Positions 8,242-18,243 of a stretch of 64,000 nucleotides of DNA are shown here, one piece after another. This DNA is from Trichomonas tenax (Eukaryota > Parabasalia > Trichomonadida > Trichomonadidae), in the NCBI GenBank assembly GCA_023091735.1, contig JALKBU010000164.1, positions 1 through 64,000 of the forward strand, read 5' to 3'. A model generated the notes under the pieces. That model worked only from the letters and a program-made list of their open reading frames with translations, was not told where the DNA came from and did not search any database. Position numbers and translations under genes: made by a program. Within the stretch, counting starts at the first letter, position 1. Each line of letters starts with the position of its first letter.

Positions 8242-10416
8242 ATGAGCTATCAGTCAAATCCACTCATTTTCAGCGAAGATGGATTTGACACTCCACTGGG
8301 CGAGAGCGTCTCTTCGAGCTCAGCGAAGAATTACTACAAAAACTGCTACTTGTCGCTAAAAAGCCAGAAAACTATTTTCCAAAATCTTCAACCAGAGCTA
8401 AATACGCTGAAACCAAAGAACCAATCCGATAAATCCGCACTCATGCACTTCAAAGCTATGCTTCCTACTGTCATAAATCTAACTTACGCACAAGTTTTTG
8501 TTTATTATCCTTATGCAATTCCCGAAATTTCTTCGATTATGAAGCCTGATTTGAGCCCTGAGATAGAGAGGTTCGTTACGAAACTATTAAACTGCTTTTT
8601 GGCGTTGATTAGATTCGAGAATCGCTTAACAACGATCGGAACACAATATTCTGAAAGCTATCCGACCGGTCACTACTTCTGCGATGATCCTACGAACATA
8701 ATAAGCGATTTAAATATCCAACAGAACTGCGTAATGTGCCAAATCTGCGAAAATCTCGTGCCTTCGAATTTAATTAAACAGCACTCTAAAGTGTGTGAAT
8801 TGGTTTATAAAACGAGTCTAGAGTTGATGTCTACCGATGAAAGACTAAAAGAACTTATACAAGCAGAAGAAAAGAATTCATTGCAAATTCCTTGGCCTTC
8901 AACACAGGATGAAGCGATAAATCACATCATTCCGATAGTGCAAGTCATCTCTTTGATTAAGAACGTTATTAAAGTCGAAACAAATTCATTCGATGCTCCT
9001 TTCTTAATTCAGTCGATTTTAGAAAGATTGTCGGATATTAGCAATGTAATTGAAGATATAAACGCAAAGATCTTAATCGCGAACTCACAGCGCTTAATTT
9101 CGAGAAAATTAAAAGATGCACAAAAATATGTTCATGCAATGGACTTAGCACAGCGGACAAGAGTCTCTAAGTCCGCTGTCGAGCCTAAATTCATTGTTAA
9201 CATCTCAGAATTTAAATTCGTTAAAAGAATTTCAAACGGCGCTTTCGCAAGAGTCTTTTTAGCAACAAAAGACAAACTTAAGACACCTGTCGCTATCAAA
9301 GTTATTCCACGTCGTAACATTCGTGGAAAAGGAAATACAAATCGTATATTAACAGAAAAGAATATTATGCTTCACTTTAACTCTCCATACACAATCAGAT
9401 TCTTCTATTCAACGATCGGAAAGCACAATTTATACATGGTTATGGAATATCTTCCAGGCGGTGACCTTTTCTCTTTATTGGAAAAGTTTGGTTGCTTCCC
9501 AGAAGATATTGCACGTAATTACACAGCGCAAATCGTCGCTGCACTTGAATACTTACGTCAAAACAACGTTATCCACAGAGATCTCAAGCCAGATAATATT
9601 TTGCTTGATTCTGCAGGAAGACTGAAACTTGTCGACTTCGGACTTTCATATTTCGGCGTCGTCGGCAGACAGACGGATACACACGAATCTACAGCGGTAG
9701 GAACACCAGATTACATCGCACCAGAAATTATTACTTTAGAAAATCACTCTTATCAAGCGGATTACTGGTCACTCGGTGCCATGCTCTATGAGTTCATCGT
9801 TGGCGTGGCTCCTTTCCATGACAACACGCCACAAGAAATTTTCTCGAATGTTTTGTGTGGAGTCATCAATATCAAAGAACTCGAGGACATGAACGTTTCC
9901 AAAGAGTGCATAGACTTAATTCTGAAGTTGCTCGTCATAGATCCAAAGAAGCGCCTCGGTGCAGAATCAATCTCTGAAATTAAGCAGCATCCATGGTTCA
10001 ACGGCATTGACTGGGATAATCTCGACAAGCTTGAGCCTCCTTATATCCCTGATGTCAAGGATATGTTCGACACATCGAACTTCGAAGTCAAACACATCTT
10101 GAACATGACCGATGACAGCGATATTATCGAAGATATCAGACTTGGAACGGACACATTCGAGATTGCTGAAGGAAACTTCGATTCTCAGTTCATTTCAAAG
10201 TCAATGAGTGTTCTCAAAGACGCAACAATCGAAAACGCTGCTTTGGAGAGTGGAGAAGTCAAGCAAATCCAAATCCAGCCAGCGCAAGTTGTTCAGCCGG
10301 TGACAAGAAGAATTAAGAGAACTAACTCATTCCACTACCATAACAGAGCCCGCGTGAACTCATTCTGTGGCCCGCAGTCACTCGATATACCAAGGCTTGA
10401 GCAAAAACCTTTCTAA
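8242..10416 (+). CDS. AGC-family Ser/Thr kinase, Rim15/MAST/Greatwall-like, with N-terminal zinc-finger-like motif
   Basis: A 724-aa protein kinase. The kinase domain covers about residues 324-625: glycine loop ISNGAFARVF, VAIK with Lys353, HRDLKPDN with Asp447 at the catalytic site, DFG at 465, an activation segment ending GTPDYIAPE, and HPWF at the end of the lobe. GTPDYIAPE and the overall layout fit the Rim15/Greatwall/MAST branch of AGC kinases. The N-terminal half has a Cys/His cluster (CVMCQIC at 163-169, then H-x3-C at 181-185) like the small zinc finger in Rim15-type kinases, followed by a helical region. The C-terminal tail is rich in Ser, Gln and Arg without an obvious hydrophobic motif. 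By analogy it would act in nutrient or cell-cycle signalling, but the substrates are unknown. Confidence 0.9.
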   Translation: MSYQSNPLIFSEDGFDTPLGESVSSSSAKNYYKNCYLSLKSQKTIFQNLQPELNTLKPKNQSDKSALMHFKAMLPTVINLTYAQVFVYYPYAIPEISSIMKPDLSPEIERFVTKLLNCFLALIRFENRLTTIGTQYSESYPTGHYFCDDPTNIISDLNIQQNCVMCQICENLVPSNLIKQHSKVCELVYKTSLELMSTDERLKELIQAEEKNSLQIPWPSTQDEAINHIIPIVQVISLIKNVIKVETNSFDAPFLIQSILERLSDISNVIEDINAKILIANSQRLISRKLKDAQKYVHAMDLAQRTRVSKSAVEPKFIVNISEFKFVKRISNGAFARVFLATKDKLKTPVAIKVIPRRNIRGKGNTNRILTEKNIMLHFNSPYTIRFFYSTIGKHNLYMVMEYLPGGDLFSLLEKFGCFPEDIARNYTAQIVAALEYLRQNNVIHRDLKPDNILLDSAGRLKLVDFGLSYFGVVGRQTDTHESTAVGTPDYIAPEIITLENHSYQADYWSLGAMLYEFIVGVAPFHDNTPQEIFSNVLCGVINIKELEDMNVSKECIDLILKLLVIDPKKRLGAESISEIKQHPWFNGIDWDNLDKLEPPYIPDVKDMFDTSNFEVKHILNMTDDSDIIEDIRLGTDTFEIAEGNFDSQFISKSMSVLKDATIENAALESGEVKQIQIQPAQVVQPVTRRIKRTNSFHYHNRARVNSFCGPQSLDIPRLEQKPF

Positions 10417-10895
10417 GTGTTTTTTGTTTGTATTTTATATATATGTATATTATTTCTGTTCATTTAATTGTGATATAAACTAAATACTATTCTTTGTTAT
10501 ATTATCAAGACAATTTAAACCATTTTTGGGTGAAATATTTCAACTTTAAAACTTATTTCGAGATACGATTTTACAACAATGGAAAATTATATGGGCATAT
10601 CTGATAAAAGTTAGCACTATATAGGAAAGGTTTCAAATAGGAAAATGATAATATCAAATTCAATATTTGTTGCCAAATTCTAAAATTTGAATCTCCATCA
10701 CTTACACTCTTGAATGACATCAAAATGTAAATAAACAATCATAGAATTTAAAAAAAAAAATATTTAAAAATTTTATTTTGAGTATATTATTTTTTGGCGT
10801 AGCCCTCCCAAACCCTCCCCAAAAATAACATGACCAGAAAGTGAAATGGATCGAAGTATCTAAAGTATTTCCAGGCAAAACGGAATTTTCTATAA
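10417..10895. other. Intergenic DNA
   Basis: AT-rich with one C-rich patch near 10800 (GTAGCCCTCCCAAACCCTCCCC). No gene or repeat recognised. Confidence 0.45.
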
Positions 10896-11213
10896 TTATA
10901 ATATATACCTAGAAAATGCAAAAACTAAACATATAAATATACCAGCAGGTGAAATGTTATTTCTTTCCTTTCTGAATCTTTTTATTAATAATGTCGTTAA
11001 AATCACAAAAGGTAATATCAAAACTAACCCAATACCGAATGTTACAACATTTGCAGGATTGTTAAACATGTCCACAATTTCTCCTTTTGCAGCTGCATTT
11101 ATAAATGAACTTGTTCTGAAAAACACTTTACAATATGCCAAATTGCCAACTCCAATTGTCAAAAACCTGATAATGTCAAATTGACGACTTTTAAATAAAT
11201 CGAAGTTTGGCTA
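10896..11213 (-). pseudogene. C-terminal membrane-anchor fragment of a decayed surface protein
   Basis: On the minus strand, a frame open from after a TAG (at about 11214-11216) to 10896 encodes roughly 105 residues without a proper ATG start. It has a hydrophobic segment suited to a membrane span (VVTFGIGLVLILPFVILTTL) followed by a basic LIKRFRKER stop-transfer sequence. This is the layout of the C-terminal anchor of a trichomonad type I surface protein. It lies about 130 bp downstream of a second fragment on the same strand and may be the tail of the same decayed gene; this link is inferred. Confidence 0.45.
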
Positions 11214-11343
11214 TTTAATTAGAAATATGTGAGACAATATTGTTTCTTAAAGAAAAGTTTGTCGTTTTGTGATATATATATTCATGCGCATTCAATTCAA
11301 ATTTTCCGAGCTTTCAAATGAATAATACTCTATTAGGTATATG

Positions 11344-11935
11344 TTAATTGAAGGCGCATGAATAAAAATATAAAGCCACTTTTTGAGCGATATTCGATAT
11401 ATTGGCCAAATAATGAATATTCGTAAGGCTGTTGCTCATGATGTACTCATATCTACCATTCAAACTCATTTGTCGGTAAGATCTGTATTTATCTGCGAAA
11501 AATGTTGCATAATTGCTAATGGTTTCATCTCCAAATAGTAGAGCTTCCATAACTATCTGTGTTGGACCATCTAGGTCTTGATAGAAGATCTTTTTATGTT
11601 CGGAATAAATTAATTTTGCATCGAAATCTTGGCGGTCGTCAAAGCAGGCCTTTCCGAAGATCCTGAAATTGGCGTATTGGTATATTTTTGAAGTATTTGT
11701 TTTTACATTAATATTTAGCAAAATAACATTTTCATCTTCTGTTTGAATGATAGTTGGTGTGTAAATAACCCCGCTGGAAAAATAGAATTTGTCCACTGAG
11801 AAATTTCATTGATAATAATCATTTTCTTTCAGTGTAGAACCTTTAAATCCTTCATCTGCGAGAATTTTCTTGCCATTGTAGTATATCTGGAAGATGTTGG
11901 ATGTGTTGGAAGGCTTCTCCCATGTGAAACCACTG
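11344..11935 (-). pseudogene. Decayed extracellular-domain gene fragment with in-frame TGA
   Basis: Minus-strand coding sequence can be followed from about 11935 (motifs GFTWEKPSNTSNIFQIYY and GKKILADEGFKG) through a TGA near 11808 and then on in the same frame to 11344. The second part contains YANFRIFGKACFDDRQDF and PTQIVMEALLFGDET. The TGA sits in the context YYQ-stop-NFSV. The longest ATG-less reading after it begins with GTG at 11796, so the gene cannot be made intact as it stands. The family is unknown; the downstream membrane-anchor fragment suggests a surface protein. Confidence 0.45.
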
Positions 11936-12379
11936 GATTAAATAAGAATAACAAAATAAGAAAACATTTTTGTTTTTTGAAACTTTTTCGATGAATTTTG
12001 TGATAAATAGCATCTGCTACCATAATGCAATACAATGATAAAGAAATTAAACAACAACTGTCAACTTTTTATCAAATCGATTTTGAAAGAAATAAATATT
12101 TTTGAATAGTTTATATATTATCCATTTCAATTTTGATATTTATCCAAAATTCTTTTTCCTTTCTCATCAACGGAGAATTTTTATTTTTGATAGTCACTTT
12201 TAATTTTAGGGTCCACCCCATTTAAAAAGATTCGATTTTATTCATAACCGTGACAACATTCGAATTAAACCTCTTTTTAGGTTTATTACTGAAAAAAAAA
12301 CTAAAATTATCAAACATCTGTCAAATAACCTGATCTTGGCTTTGCTTCAAATGAAAATTAATATAGTTTGCACTCTCTT
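11936..12379. other. Intergenic AT-rich DNA
   Basis: Nothing recognised apart from chance frames; the CCACCCCATTT-type sequence near 12210 is isolated. Confidence 0.4.
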
Positions 12380-12545
12380 ATTGAAAATATATATATGAGT
12401 AAAAGTCGAAACATTATTCTCAAGGCCTTTGGTTGAAAAATTTGATGTTCACTAGCCAATGAGATCAAAATTACAAATGGACTTTAAAAATAAATGTGTG
12501 CTATCTGATTTGACCAAATCAATATATATATTATCCTATATAGAG
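12380..12545. mobile_element. Short, internally deleted relative of the 1749-2362 element (copy C)
   Basis: The start (GAGTAAAAGTCGAAACATTATTCTCAAGG) matches copy A near 1805-1840. The end (ATCTGATTTGACCAAATCAATATAT) matches copy A near 2245-2272, and CACTAGCCAATGAGATCAAAAT matches its middle. The order is kept but large parts are missing, so this is a decayed, deleted copy of the same family. Confidence 0.55.
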
Positions 12546-12550
12546 TGTTC

Positions 12551-13722
12551 GGAGGTGCGTGCGTATCTCGAGGCAGGATTAAGATAGAAAACTACTTTTA
12601 GCATAAACATATAGATCTTATGTGTCACTATACCATATAGTAATGCATAGCTTTGAATTAATGGAATTGAACATCAAAATATCTAATTCAATTTTTGCAT
12701 TAAAAAGGCTACCCAAATCTACAAAAAAACAGCTTAGTCAGATGAACATGGAGTTCTACACATCACAAACTTGATGCCATAATATACAAAAAAACTATAC
12801 TTTGTACATATATTGTGGGCAAATGGAGTTACACACCTGATGATATTGGTACTGTGATCATTAAAACCCATTATGAAATTTTGAAAAAGAAGTGTCATTC
12901 TTTCCACATGATTGTTTGATACATCTCACTCATTAGCATACATTTATTAATATTTTTTGATTCCCTTGTTAATATATAATATATTACATATTGTATTCAT
13001 ATTCTGATGAGAATTTATAAGGAGTTTCCCATTTTGAATTAAGGAAATTGTGTGGTGCGATTTTGTTTTGACAAAATCATAAAGTCCAAATATTTTGATC
13101 TTTTTTCGTGTTCACAACCATATACTATGAAAAACCATACTGGAAATAAAATAAGGACTTAATATTAGATGCATTCATATAACTTCTGTGATTTAAATTA
13201 TCTGCATGATTTGAATTTCATCACTAACGCTAAACTATTATTATCGATGCTATTAATAATACCTATTAGATATATAATTTAATGCCTAGATATAAAGTCA
13301 GCTTTTAATGAGGGTTGAGATTCAGCAAATCTATTGTTAAGCTCGGGGTATTATTGTCAGATTTTCCACGGGATAAATTTCAATTTATAGTCTTTTTCTC
13401 TGGGGGATTCTGTATATTGTAGAGTAGCTTGAACAAGCATTGAGGAATAGTAGTTTGATTTCATCAATAAGTTTTTGCTTTGTTTTGCTATCAGTTTTGA
13501 GATATTAAATAATTAATTTGAAAATCGTTGAAAAAATGAAAAGCTTAAAAATTTTTTAGTCCAAAAATGGGAAGGATTTTTACAAAACAGGGTCAAAAAT
13601 GATACTCGAAAAGGATTCAAAGCTATGTATTACTGCATAATATAATGACACATAAGAGCTATATATGTCTGCTAAAAGCAGGTTTCTATCTTAATTCTGC
13701 CTCGAGATACGCACACACCTCC
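12551..13722. mobile_element. 1.17-kb element with about 108-bp terminal inverted repeats
   Basis: The left end (GGAGGTGCGTGCGTATCTCG, to 12658) is the imperfect reverse complement of the right end (13615-13722, ending CACACCTCC). The matches include TATCTCGAGGCAG, TTAAGATAGAAA, CTTATGTGTCA and CATAGCTTTGAAT. The inside, roughly 950 bp, holds no transposase frame, so it is non-autonomous. I could not define a target-site duplication. The superfamily is unknown; long inverted repeats fit Mutator-like or foldback elements, but this is a guess. It is inserted right beside copy C of the other element family. Confidence 0.65.
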
Positions 13723-14449
13723 GGTCAGCTATAAAATCTTTAATATATATAAACTCTGTAATGAAAATAATTCAATAGTGGGTATGGATTCATCTGATAT
13801 ATCGATAGCATCTGAAGACAGGTAAATTATGAAACAAAGCCGAAAGCAGATATAGAATCAATACACATCCTAACCCCATTTTTAATATCTAGGTCTGATC
13901 TTTAATATATATGTATGCTAAAAGCAGGTTTTTATCTTAACTACATGTTTTTGAGCATGAAAAAATTTCAAATTGTAACCGTGAGGTATATCATGATTAT
14001 GTTTAATTTTTTCAAGGTAAATAATAAATATGTAGTATATTATTGCAATATCTTGTGCTTTTGTGGTTTGGTAGAGCAATTAAGGTCGATAAACTTGAAT
14101 TTTGGCTACAATAAGAACGCCTAAATTTGTGGTCAATTTCAAAACGAATTGTCTGTTTCAAAAAAAAATCTAAAAATATGGATTTATGACTATTGTGTAC
14201 AATAAATCTATGCCAGATCCAACCGCATAACTTTAGAATTGGGGACGTTGCCTGACGCAAAGTTTGCTTGAGAAAATTTGAAAAGCGTAACGAAGTACTT
14301 TTCATTGATGTTTTGGAATTTAAAAAATGCTATTTCAAATATCAAATAATATCATAGATTAAATAGAAATTTCAGATTAAGATTAAGACTGTAAAAATAA
14401 AAGTGGTATTTTTATGGATTTTATATGAATACGACGACGTTGAAATTGA
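13723..14449. other. Intergenic DNA with a short copy of the long-TIR element
   Basis: Positions about 13915-13940 (GCTAAAAGCAGGTTTTTATC) match the inner part of the right inverted repeat near 13675, so a small piece of the same element family lies here. The rest is AT-rich. A minus-strand frame of 97 codons (14012-14305) looks like chance and resembles no known protein. Confidence 0.4.
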
Positions 14450-15421
14450 TTGCCGCTATTTTACGAATTTCAAAGCATAAACTTAGGAAGCGCCAAAGTT
14501 AGCAATGAAAACGACAAGAAATATACCTTTAACTACCTTTGTTCATCGAATTTCGAATGTGCACCTTATCACATTGTTTTTTTACCAGGTTCTTACGAAA
14601 TTCGTATTTGCGGTACCAAAAGCAGCAGCTATTCTTCCAATAATGGAGGAATGGGCATTTTTGCGACTGGCAAAATTAATTTCATGAAGAATACTGAATC
14701 CTGGCTCTACATTGGATGCCACGGAGCTGCCAATACATCACCAGGTACACAATCTGGTGGATATAATGGCAGTGGCAACGGATTTCGTAATTCCAATAGA
14801 TGGAGTGGCGGTGGTTCCACCGATATTCAAATCATTGGACAGACTTACAATCATCGCCTGATTGTTGCAGGTGGCGGTGGTTCTGGATATGGATATGGAA
14901 CTACTGGACAAAATTCAGAAGGTCATTGCAGTCCAGGAGGCTTTGGAGGTGGTTCCCAGGGTGGCGTTGGCACAATAAACGATTGTGGATCCAATTATTG
15001 TGCTAAAGTCCCAGCCACACAAACAGGTGTTGGAATGACATCCCAAAGAACGTATAGAACAGACCCTACATTTGGTGAAGGATCATCAATTACACGAAGT
15101 TATGGTGGAGGAGGAGAGGGAGGGGGCTGGTTTGGTGGTGATTCAGCAGGAGGTGGAGGTGGATGGTCTGGAGCAGGTGGCTCTGGATACACTTTCTTCT
15201 CCAACTCAAACAAACCGTCTAGTTTCCTCCTCACCTCAGAATATTGCATGTATGAAACGTCTATGAGCAATGGTCTTTGGTCTGGGAATGGAAAAGCAGA
15301 GATTATTATTCTTTTAAATCCTCCCCCTAAACTAATTGTCATTAATCAATGTACTTGTCTTTATAGCTCTTCCATTAGACATGTTTTACTATATTCTGTT
15401 CATCTGCTAATCGAAAAATAA
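14450..15421 (+). CDS. Glycine-rich protein, PF12810-type, 5' end incomplete
   Basis: The frame encodes about 323 residues of a glycine-rich domain expanded in trichomonads and also known from the ectodomains of ALK/LTK receptors. An N-terminal part resembling YTFNYLCSSNFEC and LPGSYEIRICG is followed by SGGGSTDIQIIG and RLIVAGGGGSGYGYG, and then by many glycine runs (GGFGGGSQGG, GGGGEGGGWFGG, GGGGGWSGAGGSGYTFF). These proteins are thought to be secreted or membrane-anchored. The frame opens with TTG directly after a TGA, and the first in-frame ATG lies about 67 codons in, inside the domain. The N-terminus is therefore missing or frameshifted, and this may be a recent pseudogene. The last 40 residues (after GNGKAEIIIL) look less conserved and may be out of the original frame. 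Confidence 0.7.
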   Translation: MPLFYEFQSINLGSAKVSNENDKKYTFNYLCSSNFECAPYHIVFLPGSYEIRICGTKSSSYSSNNGGMGIFATGKINFMKNTESWLYIGCHGAANTSPGTQSGGYNGSGNGFRNSNRWSGGGSTDIQIIGQTYNHRLIVAGGGGSGYGYGTTGQNSEGHCSPGGFGGGSQGGVGTINDCGSNYCAKVPATQTGVGMTSQRTYRTDPTFGEGSSITRSYGGGGEGGGWFGGDSAGGGGGWSGAGGSGYTFFSNSNKPSSFLLTSEYCMYETSMSNGLWSGNGKAEIIILLNPPPKLIVINQCTCLYSSSIRHVLLYSVHLLIEK

Positions 15422-15673
15422 AAATGGAAAAATCTCGTAAGTATAATTCAACTAAAACTGGACAAGATTTGATTATACTTTACAAAATTGAACATATTTC
15501 TATGATATTTAAGTCATTAGTTCAATATTTATTTCATGCATAAAAATTATATTAGGAATTGATATGAAAGGAAACAAGAAATCATCATAACATACGGAAA
15601 ATAGAGTAAAATTGAGAAATACTGTATTCGATTTCGTAATATAGAATAAAACATTTTATAAAATAAACAGAAA
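15422..15673. other. Convergent intergenic spacer
   Basis: About 250 bp of AT-rich DNA between the glycine-rich gene and the convergent BART-domain gene. No element seen. Confidence 0.5.
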
Positions 15674-16369
15674 TTAAAAACGCGGACTTTTCCCTAATGG
15701 AGGTAACCTCACGGGTACCGGCTTAAGGATTTTGATTGGTGGAATAGATTGCTTCGATGAAACGAAAGTTTCGCTTCTCTTCGCAAGTAACACAGGAAGC
15801 TGCGATATGTTCTTCATCTCTGGGTTGATCATGATCTTCCTGCGAGGCGACTGAGCAATGTTGACTCTGTATCGTTGGTTTCTCGGAGATGGAAGCAAAT
15901 TTAATGTAGGCAGATTAGAGACATTTGGATCTGGTTCGTGTATCTCCAAAGGGTAAACTTTGTGATCTTTAGGATAAATCTCGTATTGACTGTTCATAAT
16001 TGTGTATACTTCTTCTTCGATACGAGCGTTGTGCGCGATCATGTCTGACCTGAATTGTGTGAAATCGGTGCTTTTGAGAATCTGATCTTGTATCTGAATC
16101 GCTAATTTGTTTGACTTTGCGACACCATCGAGAATCGAATTGTCCAATTCTTCTGGATCAACATCATTCTGCAAGCAGTACTCGTTGTATATCAGTCCCT
16201 CGAGGAACTTAAGGTATTCTTGGTATATGTTGTATTCTGTGATCGTAATTGTCTCATTTTTGTGGAAAGGCTCGCATTTGGAGAGCATGAAGTCCAGGAT
16301 ACTGCTCCACCATGTGTCAGAAGCGAGGAATTCCTGGATTGAGCTCAATATATAGTTACGGTGTGACAT
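15674..16369 (-). CDS. BART-domain protein, CFAP36/ARL2BP-like
   Basis: A 231-aa protein from the ATG at 16367-16369; a start 16 codons upstream at 16417 is possible but adds an unrelated hydrophobic stretch. The first 125 residues match the helical BART fold that binds Arl2/Arl3-type GTPases: an aromatic helix (SSIQEFLASDTWWSSILDF), then CEPFHKNE, then YQEYLKFLEGLIYNEYC, the same order as in CFAP36 (CCDC104) and ARL2BP. The second half is basic, proline-rich and probably disordered (SPRRKI, PVPVRLPPLGKSPRF). In flagellated eukaryotes this family works at cilia with Arl3, which fits an organism with several flagella. A TCTCAAAT motif lies just before the preferred ATG. The family call is from sequence pattern alone. 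Confidence 0.65.
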   Translation of the reverse strand: MSHRNYILSSIQEFLASDTWWSSILDFMLSKCEPFHKNETITITEYNIYQEYLKFLEGLIYNEYCLQNDVDPEELDNSILDGVAKSNKLAIQIQDQILKSTDFTQFRSDMIAHNARIEEEVYTIMNSQYEIYPKDHKVYPLEIHEPDPNVSNLPTLNLLPSPRNQRYRVNIAQSPRRKIMINPEMKNISQLPVLLAKRSETFVSSKQSIPPIKILKPVPVRLPPLGKSPRF

Positions 16370-16496
16370 ATTTGAGACTTTTTCGAAGAAATTGAGCAAA
16401 ATGTAAACAAATGTCATGTTTTATAAAATGAATGTCACGTTTTAGTGTGTCACGTTTTTTGAAGTGAGAGGATTTTGTTAGCTCCACTTTTCTTCT

Positions 16497-17084
16497 CATT
16501 GACCTTTTTGAGTTTTGCAATTTTTAACGAGAAAACCACCTTCCTGGACGAATCTGATGAAACATTTACGTGCTTTTTGGGATGCTGATTCTAGTGGGGC
16601 AATCTGTTTCATGATCTTAGCAAGGGCTTCTTTTTTGAATCTCTTTGATGATTACAACAAATACATCTCACTATTATAGCGTTCGCTCGCTTATTTTTGC
16701 TAGAGTTCCCCTAGAAAAATAAAAAAAAAAGAAAAAAAATGCACTACGCGCAGGAGTCAAACGGCATTCCTTTGCTCATACATCAGCATACCTAAAGTTA
16801 TGCTTCCTAAAGTTTACATAAAATTTGCTCATTGGTAACATTACATATCAAAATTTTGACTTTACGTGACAAATATCAGATAATAAGTGTAAAAAATTGT
16901 GACTTTCGTTATTTTACATGTCAAAATTCGATGAAATCTCATTGAGGCATGGAGATCCTCAAGTTAAATAGACAAGCAAATGCTATAAACATACTCAGCA
17001 CCTCTGAAAAGCACGTAAATGTCTTCTCAGTTTAGCTTGATAGTGGTCACTCGTTAAAAATCGCAAAACTCAAAAAAGTCAATG
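16497..17084. repeat. Foldback element with about 94-bp imperfect inverted arms
   Basis: The left arm (16497-16590, CATTGACCTTTTTGAGTTTTG, TTTTTAACGAG, ACATTTACGTGCTTTT) is the imperfect reverse complement of the right arm (16991-17084). The arms are separated by about 400 bp without a clear frame. Outside the arms no shared flank is obvious. It may be a MITE-like or foldback transposon and is unrelated by sequence to the 1.17-kb element. Confidence 0.6.
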
Positions 17085-18112
17085 GGAAAAAAATTCAACG
17101 GAAATAATTTAAAACAATGAATAAAAATTTTCACGGTTCAAGAAAATGTCAAATTAGATAAAATATTAAATATAGGAAATATAATTTATATCAAATATCA
17201 AATTAAATTATGTAAAAAGAAGATTTATGGAGAGAAAATATTGAGATAAAGAATAAAAATCAAAATAAATCATAATGTATTGTTGGATACTCATCATTGT
17301 ATGCTATGATTTAGATTTTGAAAAAAGTTAAAATGATTTTCAAAATGTAAAAATTATACTACCAATGATGCATATATCAGATTTACATATTTATTGGATA
17401 AGCCGTTTTTGAATTATCGAAAAAATACTCGCAAATATTGAATGTTGTAAAAGGACAATATAATGCATATATAATAGACAATATAAATACCACATTTCGA
17501 ATATTCTCTCACAATATATTCTATGAGTCAGATTATTGTATAGTTTAGAATAAAATATAAACATATTCAGAATGTGATATTAACCATGTTAACAGTGGTC
17601 GGTTCTCAAATATTGAAAGGACTCGGAAATGTAATATGTGGTGTTTGGAATGTATATTATATATGTAACAATATATTTTTGAATTTAAAAACTGTCGCTT
17701 TTTCTCGCTTTTTTCCTTCTTTCTCTGTTTCAGCCTCTTCTGAATGGTTTATTGCAAATTGAAAAATATCCTCAATACTTACATGTACCACTGAACATTA
17801 TCCTGAAGTATCTAGACAAAATAATCACATTTTATTTTTATTATTTTTATCTTGTATAATATATTCTTTCTATTTGTTTCCTATCATAAAACACATATGT
17901 AGAATATAAATATACAATCAAAATATTTTTTCTAACTTTAAACATGAAATGTGTCATAAAACGATTTTACACGTCATTTAATCTATTTTACACGTCATAT
18001 TATCAAAAATATTAAATTCCCTATATTTTAGCATAGAAATAACTCCAATACGTTATATATTATGATTTTACTGCAATTCAATTTATAAACATATAATTAT
18101 TATTCTTCATTT
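17085..18112. other. Intergenic AT-rich DNA with a promoter-like relic
   Basis: Mostly AT-rich. At 17501-17530 the sequence TTCTCTCACAATATATTCTATGAG is almost the same as the start region of the phosphatase gene (4745-4768), including the TCACA motif and ATG, but the frame stops after six codons. No other gene signal. Confidence 0.45.
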
Positions 18113-18214
18113 GCAATATCTTTGTTATCTAGTCATTTCATGGTGCTGAAGCCACAAAACAACATGCTATGTAACTTCAGCACCGTGAAGATGACTAGAT
18201 AACAAAGATATTGC
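18113..18214. repeat. Long hairpin, 39-40-nt arms
   Basis: The left arm (18113-18151, GCAATATCTTTGTTATCTAG then GGTGCTGAAG) pairs with the right arm (18175-18214), with one single-base gap and a few mismatches, around a 23-nt loop. If transcribed it would form a very stable stem. It could be a tiny foldback element or a structured RNA gene. Confidence 0.75.
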
Positions 18215-18243
18215 CGAAATTTTGAAAAACACTCTGAGTATAA

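Noticed and set aside
14012..14305. 97-codon minus-strand frame
   Set aside because: No ATG context or domain, and composition like chance. I considered a Tc1/mariner end here, but no inverted partner was seen.
16741..16800. Possible second tRNA (GGAGTCAAACGG block)
   Set aside because: The T-loop-like sequence is imperfect and no acceptor or anticodon stem can be built around it.
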